From Amphritea sp. (GTDB lineage: Bacteria; Pseudomonadota; Gammaproteobacteria; Pseudomonadales; Balneatricaceae), in NCBI GenBank assembly GCA_025800245.1, contig JAOXSA010000130.1:1-55016 (forward strand): a stretch of 55,016 bases of DNA. Reading direction: 5' to 3'. A program made the position numbers and the translations under genes. The notes below the pieces were generated by a model. That model was given only the letters and a program-made list of their open reading frames with translations, had not been told where the DNA came from and made no database searches. Below are positions 27,359 through 37,140 of the stretch, in pieces (position 1 is the first letter of the stretch; every line of letters begins with the position of its first letter).

Positions 27359-29509
27359 ATGAGCTCGTTCTGGGACATAAAAACAATCAATGACCGGAAT
27401 GTCTGGGAATTCCGTGACATCCGCATGCCCTATAAGTTTGCCATCGCCGGCATACTGCTGTTGATGGGTCTGGTATTCATGGCTGCGTCCTTCTATAAGA
27501 CCATTCTGATTGAGGAACAGGCGCAGGCCCGTTCGCAGCAGCTCAACAACTTTCTGCTGTTGGTGAGTGATATCCGCTCCGACGTATCCCAGTCCCGTTT
27601 CCACGAACAGGGTTTTCTGGCACTGCGGGACATTGAACAGCTGAATCTGTTTAACGAATCCATGGCGACAGTGGATGACGGTATCCAGGATATGACCCAG
27701 TATCTGCGTACCGCAGAAGACCAGGCGCTGGTATCCCAGTTCCAGGAAGTAATCGATAACTACCAGGATACTTTCTACGACGGCTCCACCGCGGCGATTG
27801 AGGTGGGTCTGAACTCCGGTGAAGGTCTTAACGGCGAGATCCAGGTCCTGATGGATGATATCGATGGCATCATCAACTTCAATGATATGGCCAGTCTGCG
27901 TTCCCGTTTCGAGGTTCTGAATACCGCGCTGGTTAAGTTTATCTCCGGCCGTGATGTTTCCATGGGGCGGAACGATGTAGAGCAGCAACTGCGTCGTCTG
28001 CGTGACCAGGCAGCCAATATCCGTACCCAGGACTTCCCGAAATCCAAACAGGTCATGCTGGATAAACTGGCAGAGATCGATCTGCTGTTTGTCGGTCTGG
28101 CCGATGCGGTACAGACCAGTACTCTCAACTACAGTGAGCTGCAGGGCATCATTGCCGCGCTGGATCCGCAGATCGAGCAGGTAACGGCTCTGGCTGACAG
28201 CTACAAACAGCAGAACGCTCAGTTGCAGGCTGATGAAACGCTGGAGATGGTGACCTACTTCTTCATCTCGATGGGTCTGATGGTACTGGCACTGGTAGTG
28301 GCACTGTCGATTGTAAAATACGGCGTAATCGACCCGGTAAACCGGATTCAGTCCACCATCGACAGTGTGCGTGAAGGTGATGTTGAGATCCGTAACAATC
28401 TGACCAGTCGTGACGAACTGGGGCAGCTGGCAACGGTACTGGATACCCTGCTGGATGAGAAAGAGAACGCGCTGACCCAGAAAGAAGAGGAAAACCGTAA
28501 GCTGAACAGCTCCATTATCGAGCTGATCCAGAACGTATTCCTGATCAGTCAGCGGGACCTGACCGTCCGGGTACCGGTGGCAGAAGACGTAACCGGTGCG
28601 ATTGCCGACTCCATCAACCAGCTGGCAACCTCGATCGAAACCGTACTGCATGACGTTAACGTGGTATCGAACCGGGTAAACAGCGCTTCGCAGCAGGTGA
28701 AGTCCCAGTCAGAAACGGTACTGGACTACGCGAGTAAGGAGCAGGAAGAGATCATCCTGACCCTGCAGGGTCTGGAATCAGCGATCAAAGCGATGGAGCT
28801 GATCTCCAAGCTGGCGGTGGTATCCAACAACGCTTCGCAGAAGGCGATCAAGACCTCTGAAACGGCGATGGACTCGGTATCCCAGACCATCGACAGTATC
28901 AACAAGATCCGCCAGACCATCCACGAGGCGGAAAAACGGATCAAGCGCCTGGGCGAACGTTCCCAGGAGATCGGCGGTATTGTAAGTCTGATCAACAACA
29001 TCTCCGAACGTACCCACGTACTGTCCCTGAACGCGAGTATGCACGCAGCCTCTGCCGGTGAAGCCGGTCGTGGTCTGATGGTGGTGGTAGATGAGGTACA
29101 ACGTCTGGCGGAGAACTCCCGTGAGGCGACCTCTGAGATCGAATCGCTGGTGAATAATATCCAGCTGGAGACCGCTGATACCATCAACGTAATGAACACC
29201 GTAATCACCGACGTAGTCGAGGGTACCCGACTGGCTGAGCAGGCGGGTGAGCGTATGGATGAAACCCGTGCCACCACTCAGACGCTGGTAGAGTCGGTAG
29301 TGCGAATCGCGCAGAACTCGGCCCGTCAGGCCCGGGTGGCGAAAGAGCTGCGGGAACGTGCCACTAAGATTGATGAAACCACTCTGGCGACCAACCAGGA
29401 GATGCAGCAGCAGGCCCAGCTGTCTGACGAGCTGGTAGACGCGGCGGAAGATCTGCAGCGTTCGATCAGTGTATTTAAGCTGGCAGAGCCTGAAGCTGCT
29501 GTGTCCTGA
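27359..29509 (+). CDS. pilJ: PilJ-like methyl-accepting chemotaxis receptor
   Basis: 716-residue receptor. A first membrane helix lies at about residues 29-48, followed by a ~250-residue helical periplasmic region, a second helix near 300-322, HAMP-type linker segments (including a second one, QRDLTVRVPVAEDVTGAI), and a signalling coiled coil with a PilJ-type tip: NNISERTHVLSLNASMHAAS, AGRGLMVVVDEVQRLA. The cytosolic N-terminus (SFWDIKTINDRN) is longer than usual. It pairs with the flanking PilI-like and CheA-like proteins. No CheR or CheB gene is present in the operon, unlike the Pseudomonas cluster. Confidence 0.87.
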   Translation: MSSFWDIKTINDRNVWEFRDIRMPYKFAIAGILLLMGLVFMAASFYKTILIEEQAQARSQQLNNFLLLVSDIRSDVSQSRFHEQGFLALRDIEQLNLFNESMATVDDGIQDMTQYLRTAEDQALVSQFQEVIDNYQDTFYDGSTAAIEVGLNSGEGLNGEIQVLMDDIDGIINFNDMASLRSRFEVLNTALVKFISGRDVSMGRNDVEQQLRRLRDQAANIRTQDFPKSKQVMLDKLAEIDLLFVGLADAVQTSTLNYSELQGIIAALDPQIEQVTALADSYKQQNAQLQADETLEMVTYFFISMGLMVLALVVALSIVKYGVIDPVNRIQSTIDSVREGDVEIRNNLTSRDELGQLATVLDTLLDEKENALTQKEEENRKLNSSIIELIQNVFLISQRDLTVRVPVAEDVTGAIADSINQLATSIETVLHDVNVVSNRVNSASQQVKSQSETVLDYASKEQEEIILTLQGLESAIKAMELISKLAVVSNNASQKAIKTSETAMDSVSQTIDSINKIRQTIHEAEKRIKRLGERSQEIGGIVSLINNISERTHVLSLNASMHAASAGEAGRGLMVVVDEVQRLAENSREATSEIESLVNNIQLETADTINVMNTVITDVVEGTRLAEQAGERMDETRATTQTLVESVVRIAQNSARQARVAKELRERATKIDETTLATNQEMQQQAQLSDELVDAAEDLQRSISVFKLAEPEAAVS

Positions 29510-29534
29510 GTTTAACCTGTAACAGGTAACAGCC

Positions 29535-32500
29535 ATGAAGGGTGAAATCACCGCAGCGGTGGAACAGTTTCTGGGGTTGCTGCAGACACAGCGGCAGCAG
29601 CTCGATGACGGTAATGCCGATCCGACCGCTCTGATCGAGGCGCTCAATGAGCTGATCGATCTGTTCAGTGAGTACGAGCTGCTCGGCGTGGCCGACAGTC
29701 TGGCGCTGTTTGCCGAACAGCTGGAACAGTTCGAAAAGATCGATGTTGCCGCAGATAAGCAGTTGTTGTTGCTGGACTTTGGTAATGCGTTGCAGGACTT
29801 TATCTTCACCGAGAAGGTGGGGGTCTGGCAGTACCTGCTGGCCTGTCTGGGTGACAGTCTCTGGCCAGAGCCGCTGGATGATGAAGATTGCGGTTTTCTT
29901 GGTGAGCTGCTGGCGAATGATTTCGGCCGGTTGCACTTCAGTGACGATACCGGCACAGAGTCTGAACCGGACTCTGTAACTGCAGATCAGTCTGCTGTTG
30001 CAGATACGGCGGACACAATGCTTGCCCTGAATGCAGCTGATGAATCCGATGCCGCCCACTCAGAATCCGATATTACCTCTCCGAGTGTCCCTGAAAGCGC
30101 TGCTGAAAATACTGCCTCTGATAACGCCGAAACTGTTCCTCAGACTACTGCTGCAGAGAGCAGTGAAGCTGCATCGGAACAGTCGCTGGCGATGTTTACT
30201 TTACTGAGTAGTCAGTGGCCTGATAATCGTGAAGACGCGCTGGTGCTGTTGCATGACTGGGTTGATCTGGCCGGTGAAGCAGAGCTCGGCGGTATGGCGG
30301 ATCTGTTTGCTCTACTAACCGAGTTCTGGGAGCTGGAAAATGAGACGGATCTGCAGCCGTTACAGCGCTCACTGATTGATCTGCTGCAGCAACCGACTGC
30401 GGATGCGGCAACGGCGTTGCTGGAGCTGATGCAGGCGGGGCACTGGCAGGCGGCACTGCCTGATGATGACCGGGGTTTTCTGGAGGAGCTGTTGCTGGAA
30501 GATCTGGCGGCGGGCACAGAGACTGAAACCCAGCAGGTTCCTGAGCCTGTTGCTGATAGCAATGACGCGGTGGATGAATCGGTTACAGAGGTCGCGGAAG
30601 CCGATCCTTTTGACGTGTCGGAGAGCATAGCGCCAGACAGCATATCTGTTGAAGAGACAGCCCCTGAACCGCAGCAACCGTTCTGCGAAGTTGATCTGCA
30701 ACTGCTGCAGCAACCAGGGCCTGAGCTTGATCAGGCCGTTCTGGAGATGCTCAGCGGTTCACTGGCTGAAATACAGACGCTGTGGCAGGACAATCAGGAT
30801 GATCAGCATTGTCTGACGCAAAGTCTGCAGCAACTGGAGATGATCGCGCGGGCGCTGGATACCCTGCATCTGCTGGGGGCCAGCCACCTGATTATTGGTC
30901 TGCAACGAAACTTTGAGTATTTGCAGAACCGCGAAATGCCGGAGCGTTTGCGACTGCAACTGCATACTCTGCTGGCCGAACTGATTCAGTATCTCGGTGA
31001 TATTACCGATGCTGGCCAGCAACAGCGGGTGCTGGACCAGCTCCAGGCCACTGAACTGCCGGTTCTGCCGACGGAAGAGCAACTCAGCTTCCTGCGCGGT
31101 CTGCTGGCGCAGGCCACAGTACGTCTGCCTGAACACCATGAGCGTGAGCACGCCAGCGCCGAAGATGTATTGCTGGATGTCTCGGATGATATTGATCCCC
31201 AATTGCTGGATATGCTGTTCAATGAACTGCCGACTCTCAGCGAAGAGCTGACGTCGGATCTGCAGCGTCTGGCCGATGATGGCTCGGTCGAGCCGTTACG
31301 AAATGCCCAGCGCGCCACCCATACCATCAAAGGTCTGGCGAATATGGCCAGTATCGCGGGCATCGCTAACCTCAGCCACCGGCTGGAAGATATTCTGGAG
31401 TGGCTGACCGAAGCGGAGCAGCAACCGGGTGATGCGCTGGCGGATGATCTGCTGGAGGTCAGCGATATTCTGGCGCTGATGTGCGAGAGCGTTATTGCTG
31501 GCAATCCTGCGCCGGAACAGGCGCAACCGGCATTGCAGCGAGTTATGGACTGGCACTATCGCCTGCAGAGTGAAGGCATCAGTGCTGCTGCCGGTCAGGT
31601 GGTCAGCGATGATACGGACTCTGATTCTACTGCAGAGCAGGGAGTATCTCCTGAACAGACAGAGGCAGAATCGTCAGTTACAGCGCCACAGGAGGAGGCT
31701 CCAGCAGCGGCTGCGGTACAGGAACAGACTCTGTTCCGGGTGCCACAGAATACCCTCGATGCCTTGCTGCGACTGGTGGGCGAATCAAGCAGTCTGAATA
31801 CCCAGCTGGATGAAGAGATCAGTCAGCTACGCGGATATACCCGGATCGGCCGTGACCGTCAGCGGGCGATGCAGAGGGTGATCTTTGAGCTGGAACAGCA
31901 ACTGAACGAATACTATACCCTGCAGCCCGGCCTGGATCAGGACAGCGAGGATTATGACCCGCTGGAGATGGACCGCTACAACGAGATGCACACCTCGTTG
32001 TCCCGCCTGCAGGAAGCAGCTGCCGACGTAGGCGAAGTCGAGCAGGCGATGGACCGACATATCCGCCGTACCAGTGAGCTGCATCTGGCTCAGTCCGGTT
32101 TGCAGAAAGAGACGCTGGAACGGGTACTCAGCACCCGGCTGATCGAAGTAAAAAGTATCTCGCCACGTTTGCAGCGGGTGGTACGTCAGGCCTGTCGGGC
32201 TACCGGTAAACAGGCAGAACTGCTGATTGAGGGTGAACAGACCCTGATCGACAGCCATATTCTGAATCAGCTGGCTGACCCGCTGATGCATATGATCCGT
32301 AACGCAGTGGATCATGGTCTGGAGCTGCCGGAACAACGCCAGGCGGCTGGTAAACCTGAGCAGGGACAGTTACGACTGGTATTCCGTCTGGATCATGATC
32401 TGATCCGGGTAACCTGTAGCGATGACGGTAGCGGTATCGATCACGACAAGGTTCAGCAGGTGGCGCAGCAGCGTGGCCTGATTGAAGATGATCGTGAACT

Positions 32501-33536
32501 GGGGAGTCGGGAGATCGAGCGCTTGATCCTGCTGCCGGGCTTCTCAACCCGGGATGAGATCACTCAGTTGTCCGGCCGGGGGGTCGGTATGGATGTGGTA
32601 CACCAGCAGATTATGCGTTTGCAGGGTAACCTGGATATCCGTTCTGAGTCCGGTCAGGGCACGACCCTGTCATTGTCGATGCCGGCCAGTTCCCTGATGA
32701 TCAAAACCCTGCTGGTGAAGGTGGGTCGACAGATCTACGCACTGGCCAGTCATGGTCTGGAACAGAGCCTGATCTCGCTGGATGGTCAGCTGATCGAAAC
32801 CGATCAGGGTATGCAGTTTGAGCACCAGGGAGAAGCCTATCCGGCGTATGCGCTGGAACCGTTGCTGGGTGAGCCGGGTGATCCATACGAGGCAGGCCAA
32901 GTCCACCCTGTGCTGTTGGTGAATCTGGGGCAGGGGGAAACCGTTGCCGTGATGGTGCGTGAAGTACTGGCGCACCGTGAGCTGACCTTTAAGCAGATGG
33001 GCGACTATCTGCCGGATATCCCGGGTATTCCGGGTCTGACTATTCTTGCCAACGGTGACACGGCGGCGGTTGTCGACCTGCCAGCGCGGATTCGTCATAA
33101 GTCTGCCGGCGAGCAGAACCTGTTCCTGCCGCAGTCCATCGGTGCCGACCTGATGTTGCCTAAATTGCTGGTAGTGGATGATTCACTCAGCGCCCGTAGC
33201 AGTCTCGAGATTCTGCTGCGTGACACCGGCTACGATGTCAGCACTGCCATTGATGGTCTGGATGCCCTGAATCAGATCCGTAAGGATCGTCCGGATCTGG
33301 TACTGACCGATCTGGAGATGCCGCGAATGTCCGGTATGGAACTGACGACGGTAATCCGTGGCCGGGAAGAGATGCAGGATATTCCGGTACTGATGATTAC
33401 CTCAAGAACGACTGAACGTCACCGTGAAGAAGCGGAGAGCGCAGGCGTTTCATCATTTATCACCAAACCCTGGACGGAGAATGCCCTGCTTGATCAGGTC
33501 CGCACCCTGCTGCAGGCACCGCCTCCGATAACCTGA
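29535..33536 (+). CDS. chpA: ChpA-like hybrid CheA histidine kinase
   Basis: 1333 residues. At least one complete HPt domain (phospho-accepting histidine in ATHTIKGLANMAS, about residue 596) is preceded by two or three degenerate HPt-like helical segments with no histidine, separated by acidic Ser/Glu-rich linkers. Then a CheA dimerisation and ATPase core: N-box HMIRNAVDHGLELPEQ (near 919), DDGSGI, GRGVGMDVV; a CheW-like regulatory domain; and a C-terminal receiver with aspartate about 1259 in LVLTDLEMPRMSG and lysine in FITKPW. Fewer HPt domains than Pseudomonas ChpA (about 2500 residues). It should phosphorylate the PilG- and PilH-like regulators. Confidence 0.88.
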   Translation: MKGEITAAVEQFLGLLQTQRQQLDDGNADPTALIEALNELIDLFSEYELLGVADSLALFAEQLEQFEKIDVAADKQLLLLDFGNALQDFIFTEKVGVWQYLLACLGDSLWPEPLDDEDCGFLGELLANDFGRLHFSDDTGTESEPDSVTADQSAVADTADTMLALNAADESDAAHSESDITSPSVPESAAENTASDNAETVPQTTAAESSEAASEQSLAMFTLLSSQWPDNREDALVLLHDWVDLAGEAELGGMADLFALLTEFWELENETDLQPLQRSLIDLLQQPTADAATALLELMQAGHWQAALPDDDRGFLEELLLEDLAAGTETETQQVPEPVADSNDAVDESVTEVAEADPFDVSESIAPDSISVEETAPEPQQPFCEVDLQLLQQPGPELDQAVLEMLSGSLAEIQTLWQDNQDDQHCLTQSLQQLEMIARALDTLHLLGASHLIIGLQRNFEYLQNREMPERLRLQLHTLLAELIQYLGDITDAGQQQRVLDQLQATELPVLPTEEQLSFLRGLLAQATVRLPEHHEREHASAEDVLLDVSDDIDPQLLDMLFNELPTLSEELTSDLQRLADDGSVEPLRNAQRATHTIKGLANMASIAGIANLSHRLEDILEWLTEAEQQPGDALADDLLEVSDILALMCESVIAGNPAPEQAQPALQRVMDWHYRLQSEGISAAAGQVVSDDTDSDSTAEQGVSPEQTEAESSVTAPQEEAPAAAAVQEQTLFRVPQNTLDALLRLVGESSSLNTQLDEEISQLRGYTRIGRDRQRAMQRVIFELEQQLNEYYTLQPGLDQDSEDYDPLEMDRYNEMHTSLSRLQEAAADVGEVEQAMDRHIRRTSELHLAQSGLQKETLERVLSTRLIEVKSISPRLQRVVRQACRATGKQAELLIEGEQTLIDSHILNQLADPLMHMIRNAVDHGLELPEQRQAAGKPEQGQLRLVFRLDHDLIRVTCSDDGSGIDHDKVQQVAQQRGLIEDDRELGSREIERLILLPGFSTRDEITQLSGRGVGMDVVHQQIMRLQGNLDIRSESGQGTTLSLSMPASSLMIKTLLVKVGRQIYALASHGLEQSLISLDGQLIETDQGMQFEHQGEAYPAYALEPLLGEPGDPYEAGQVHPVLLVNLGQGETVAVMVREVLAHRELTFKQMGDYLPDIPGIPGLTILANGDTAAVVDLPARIRHKSAGEQNLFLPQSIGADLMLPKLLVVDDSLSARSSLEILLRDTGYDVSTAIDGLDALNQIRKDRPDLVLTDLEMPRMSGMELTTVIRGREEMQDIPVLMITSRTTERHREEAESAGVSSFITKPWTENALLDQVRTLLQAPPPIT

Positions 33537-33556
33537 ACCAGAGAGAACTGACACTG

Positions 33557-34351
33557 ATGAACAGAATAACAATAAAAAATTCATTCTATATTCTGCTTTT
33601 ACTATTCAGCCTCAGCCAGACTGCGCTGAGTGCCCCGGTCACCAATGGTGCAGAAGCTGTTGCAGCCGCGGCTCAGCAGCGTACTCTGACCCAGGCGATG
33701 CTGAAAAACTATGTCCTGTCGGGGCTGGGTGTGCGTTCGCGAAAAGCGGATAAAGCGCTCAGCAAGGCGATGACTGAGTTCAGCCTGCAACAACAGCAGT
33801 TGGAGCAGTTCATCACTGACAGCGCCGTGCGTCAGCAACTGGCGGTACAGGCGCAAAGCTGGCAGCAGGTGCAGAGCCTGTACCAGAAAAAGCCCAATAA
33901 AGATGATCTGCTGGCGCTGTACGCGGCGAATGAAAAGCTGCTCAGTGATGGCAACCAGCTGTTGCTGCTGATGCGTGATGCTAATCTCAGTCAGGCTGCG
34001 CCGATGCTGGATCTGAACGGTCAGCAGCAGTTACTGTGTCAGCGTCTGTCGGCGCTGTATGGGATGATGGCCTGGGGGTTTGAAAACCAGGCACGTCCGG
34101 CTTATGAGCAACTGTTTGATACTTTTACTGTGAACCTTACGCAGCTGCAGGGGATGTCGGACAATACCCCGCTGATCTCTCACAATATAAAAGGTCTGTA
34201 TCGTCAGATTCAGCGGGTTGAAACCACTGCCAGTGCCAGTGGTGAGAAGTTTATACCGGGGCTGGTGGACCGCTCTGCCGTGAAGATTCTGCAGAAAGTA
34301 GACGAGCTGCAGGCCGAGTATCTGATACTGGCCCGCACGCTGGATGGCTGA
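33557..34351 (+). CDS. Stand-alone periplasmic PilJ-type sensor-domain protein
   Basis: 264 residues. Residues 1-25 are a secretion signal ending near ALSAP. The rest is helical with two copies of the PilJ/NarX-type helix signature: AAQQRTLTQAMLKNYVLSG (about 37-55) and LNGQQQLLCQRLSALYGMMA (about 154-173). In receptors this domain is fused to a signalling module; here it stands alone, with no C-terminal membrane helix. It starts 21 bp after chpA, so it is the last gene of the operon and could act as a periplasmic ligand-binding partner of the PilJ-like receptor. Confidence 0.72.
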   Translation: MNRITIKNSFYILLLLFSLSQTALSAPVTNGAEAVAAAAQQRTLTQAMLKNYVLSGLGVRSRKADKALSKAMTEFSLQQQQLEQFITDSAVRQQLAVQAQSWQQVQSLYQKKPNKDDLLALYAANEKLLSDGNQLLLLMRDANLSQAAPMLDLNGQQQLLCQRLSALYGMMAWGFENQARPAYEQLFDTFTVNLTQLQGMSDNTPLISHNIKGLYRQIQRVETTASASGEKFIPGLVDRSAVKILQKVDELQAEYLILARTLDG

Positions 34352-34354
34352 ATA

Positions 34355-35296
34355 TCAGTCCAGACTGATACTCAGTACCAGTTTACCGCAGACGTGACCG
34401 CTGGCGCTTTGTTCAAAGGCTTCAGCGGCTTTTTCCAGCGGGAATGATTCCGCTTCGTGCAGATGAATCACATCGTCCGCGACCAGCTTAGCCAGCTGGG
34501 TCAGCTGTTCTGCTGAGGGCTCCACCCGGATCCCTTCAACCCGACGGCGCTGAGCCTGACCGGCAGTGATTACCTGATCTTTGGTCACTGAAGGCAGGGT
34601 TACCAATACCCCGTCCTGGGTCAGGCAGGGCAGAGCATCAATTGCAGTATCACCACCCACACAGTCGATGATCAGGTCCATATCCCGGACGTAATCGCTG
34701 ATATGCTGGTTGTGATAATCGATCAGATGTTCGCAGCCAAGCTCGGCCAGCATCTCATGATTATGGGGCGATGCCGTTCCGGTGATATGCGCGCCGGCCC
34801 ACTTTGCCAGCTGTACTGCCAGATGGCCGACGCCACCCGCGGCGCCAAGAATCAGGACTTTCTGGCCTTTCTCCAGACCGCCGATATCAAACAGAGCCTG
34901 CCAGGCTGTCAGGCCGGCGAGTGGCAGTCCACCTGCCAGCTGCGGGTCGATGGAGGCTGGTAAAATGGCGATCTGATCGGCAGGCGCGGCGATGTATTCG
35001 GCGTAGCAGCCGGCCGGTTCAGGAAAGCGAATAATGCCATAAACACTGTCGCCGACGTTGAACTGGCTGTCTCCGGCATCTTCAACCGTACCGGAAAACT
35101 CCCAGCCAGGAATAAATGGAAATCCGCTGACGAAACCACTGGCACCACCGCCTGAGCAGGTTTTCCAGTCGATAGGGTTTACACCCGCCGCCGCGGTTTT
35201 TACCAGCACTTCGCCGCTGTTCAGTTGGGGTTTAGGCTGATCACCGTAGACTAATTCATCAAGGCCGCCAAACTGATGGATAGAGATCGCTTTCAT
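34355..35296 (-). CDS. Zinc-independent MDR alcohol dehydrogenase / quinone-oxidoreductase-like enzyme
   Basis: 313 residues of the medium-chain reductase fold: N-terminal GroES-like half (GEVLVKTAAAGVNPIDWKTCSGG, PFIPGWEFSGTVEDAG) and an NAD(P)-binding Rossmann half with the glycine motif LILGAAGGVGHLAVQLAKWAG (about residues 146-166). Catalytic-zinc ligands are not present, pointing to quinone-oxidoreductase-like enzymes acting on alkenals or quinones. The substrate is unknown. It is convergent with, and 3 bp from, the end of the PilJ-domain gene. Confidence 0.9.
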   Translation of the reverse strand: MKAISIHQFGGLDELVYGDQPKPQLNSGEVLVKTAAAGVNPIDWKTCSGGGASGFVSGFPFIPGWEFSGTVEDAGDSQFNVGDSVYGIIRFPEPAGCYAEYIAAPADQIAILPASIDPQLAGGLPLAGLTAWQALFDIGGLEKGQKVLILGAAGGVGHLAVQLAKWAGAHITGTASPHNHEMLAELGCEHLIDYHNQHISDYVRDMDLIIDCVGGDTAIDALPCLTQDGVLVTLPSVTKDQVITAGQAQRRRVEGIRVEPSAEQLTQLAKLVADDVIHLHEAESFPLEKAAEAFEQSASGHVCGKLVLSISLD

Positions 35297-35456
35297 GCTG
35301 TACTCCGGTAGCAGCCACTGATGATCTGAAGACTGAGCAATGGCTGTGAAAATTAATAACTGGGCAACATCTTCACATAAAGTTATAGGCCAAACCAGAC
35401 ACGAATTCCGCTTTATCTGGTACGCTAAGGCCTCTTTGGTCTGAGGATGGATAACG

Positions 35457-35681
35457 ATGTATCTGGTAATTGCTGAACAGTTGTTAATGCTATTGGGACT
35501 GGGTGTTTTCCTGGTATCACTGATTCTTTATGTGCTGCGCACCAAAGATGTGAAGTCGATTCTGGTATTCTGGCAGGCCACCATTGAGTTCAGCCGTCAG
35601 GAGTTTGTTATCAACCGTACCGGCTTGTCGTTGATGGTGGTGGCGGTATTATTACGCTTTTATAATCACTTTATTGGTTGA
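35457..35681 (+). CDS. Small membrane protein preceding cysZ (74 residues)
   Basis: I recognise no family. A strong membrane helix lies at residues 5-28 (AEQLLMLLGLGVFLVSLIL) and a weaker one at about 54-68. A short charged cytosolic segment lies between. GAGGATGG precedes the ATG. It ends 23 bp before cysZ, in the same direction, so probably shares its transcript. Confidence 0.65.
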   Translation: MYLVIAEQLLMLLGLGVFLVSLILYVLRTKDVKSILVFWQATIEFSRQEFVINRTGLSLMVVAVLLRFYNHFIG

Positions 35682-35704
35682 TTCACCGTTTATCAGAGGG
35701 ACAA

Positions 35705-36505
35705 ATGAAGGGAAATCCGTTTCGCGGCGCCAGCTTTTTTCTCCGTGGTCTGGCGATGCTGCCTGAGAAAGGCATCCGCCATTTTGTACTGATACCACTG
35801 ATCGTTAACGTTCTGCTGTTCAGTGGCGCGATCTGGCTGCTGTTTGATCAGATGGGCTACTGGATCGATTATCTGCTGGGCACTATTCTGCCGGACTGGG
35901 ACTGGTTAGCGTTTCTGCGTTATCTGCTGTGGCCGCTGGTGGCGGTGCTGGTGGTGGTCTTTGTCTATTACAGTTTCAGCCTGGTGGCGAATATTATTGC
36001 CGCGCCCTTTAACGGCATCCTGTCAGAGAAAGTCGAGCAACGCCTGCGCGGTGTACCGGTGACTGATGGTGGTTGGCAGGAGATCGTTGCTCTGATTCCG
36101 CGAACCGTAGGACGGGAGATCGCCAAATTACTCTACTATCTGCCGCGCCTGCTGTTTCTGATGGTACTGGCATTTATCCCGGTGCTGGGGATGGTGGCAC
36201 CGATCCTGCTGTTCCTGTTTGGTTGCTGGATGATGGCGATTCAGTACTGCGACTATCCGATGGATAACAACAAGGTCAGCTTTAAGGACATGAAGCAGAG
36301 CCTGAAACAGCGCCGCCTGACATCGATCGGTTTCGGTGGTCTGGTTTCCGTCGGTATGATGATCCCGATTGTTAACCTGCTGATTATGCCTGCTGCGGTG
36401 GTAGGTGCGACAATCTTCTGGGTTGAAGAGTACGCCAACGAACGGGGCGAGATCGATCTCGATAAGCTGATGAACCCGCCCTCGGGCCGATTAGAATCGA
36501 AGTAA
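35705..36505 (+). CDS. cysZ: Sulfate transporter CysZ
   Basis: 266-residue inner-membrane protein of the CysZ family, which imports sulfate for assimilation. It shows GASFFLRGLAMLPEKGIRHFVL at the N-terminus, the membrane segments around residues 28-48 and 72-98, IIAAPFNGILSEKVE, the QYCDYPMDNN motif and the C-terminal FIVxx-like ATIFWVEEYAN. The start at 35705 follows AGAGGGAC; an upstream start would overlap the preceding gene. A perfect terminator follows the stop. Confidence 0.92.
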   Translation: MKGNPFRGASFFLRGLAMLPEKGIRHFVLIPLIVNVLLFSGAIWLLFDQMGYWIDYLLGTILPDWDWLAFLRYLLWPLVAVLVVVFVYYSFSLVANIIAAPFNGILSEKVEQRLRGVPVTDGGWQEIVALIPRTVGREIAKLLYYLPRLLFLMVLAFIPVLGMVAPILLFLFGCWMMAIQYCDYPMDNNKVSFKDMKQSLKQRRLTSIGFGGLVSVGMMIPIVNLLIMPAAVVGATIFWVEEYANERGEIDLDKLMNPPSGRLESK

Positions 36506-36514
36506 TATATCCCG

Positions 36515-36544
36515 AAGCCACCGACTCAACCCGGTGGCTTTTTT
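36515..36544 (+). terminator. Rho-independent terminator after cysZ
   Basis: AAGCCACCG (36515-36523), 8-base loop, CGGTGGCTT (36532-36540) running into a T-stretch to 36544. It lies 10 bases past the cysZ stop; the T-run serves the plus strand only. The stem also lies just past the end of the opposing DUF3501 gene. Confidence 0.92.
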
Positions 36545-36545
36545 G

Positions 36546-37127
36546 TCAATGAAGATCACCGACCAGTGACTCCCTTACCGCGCCTGTAATGGTGACTTCA
36601 CTGGAGCTTTCCGGGTGTTCTGTACCGGCTTTCACCGGCTGGCCCTGCTGTATTGCAGCGATCATTTCTGGGGTCAGTTCAAAGCGGACGAAGTGCACAG
36701 CTGCGGTTTTATCGGCGGTATCCCGTTCCAGATCTTCGTTAGCGATAGCGTAGACCCTGGCAAAATCCGCGACCTGAATATACAGCCCTTTTTCAATGCC
36801 GATCAGACGCCCCAGCGCGACTTTGCGTTCTTCAATATCGGGATATTCGATCATGAAGGTGGCTTTCCAGTTGTGACCGTCAGGGATCAGTGGATTATAG
36901 ACGTCCAGCTCTTCCTGAATGCCTTCCGGTTCAAAGATCCTTTCTATACGCAGCATCTCCTGAATCTGATACTGCATGGTCAGGGCATCTTCGAAGCAAA
37001 GGGCCAGATGAGGCGAAAGCTGCAACCGGCGCTGCTTTTTATGGGTCATTACCCGGGCGCGGAATTCGACCCGACAGAGGGCGTACTGCTCCAGGCTGAA
37101 CAGGTCATTTCGGGTTAACTGAGTCAT
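36546..37127 (-). CDS. DUF3501 family protein
   Basis: 193 residues starting MTQLTRNDLFSLEQYALCR. DUF3501 proteins of unknown biochemistry are regularly encoded with a rubrerythrin and a CCG-type iron-sulfur protein, as here, suggesting a shared oxidative-stress or electron-transfer role. The start at 37127 follows CAGGAGC; the frame runs further upstream but would overlap the iron-sulfur gene. Third and last gene of the operon. Confidence 0.86.
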   Translation of the reverse strand: MTQLTRNDLFSLEQYALCRVEFRARVMTHKKQRRLQLSPHLALCFEDALTMQYQIQEMLRIERIFEPEGIQEELDVYNPLIPDGHNWKATFMIEYPDIEERKVALGRLIGIEKGLYIQVADFARVYAIANEDLERDTADKTAAVHFVRFELTPEMIAAIQQGQPVKAGTEHPESSSEVTITGAVRESLVGDLH

Positions 37128-37140
37128 GCTGGGCTCCTGG

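Noticed and set aside
27302-28651. 449-codon open frame opposite the PilJ-like gene
   Set aside because: Shadow frame of a strongly supported receptor gene; low-complexity and no recognisable domain.
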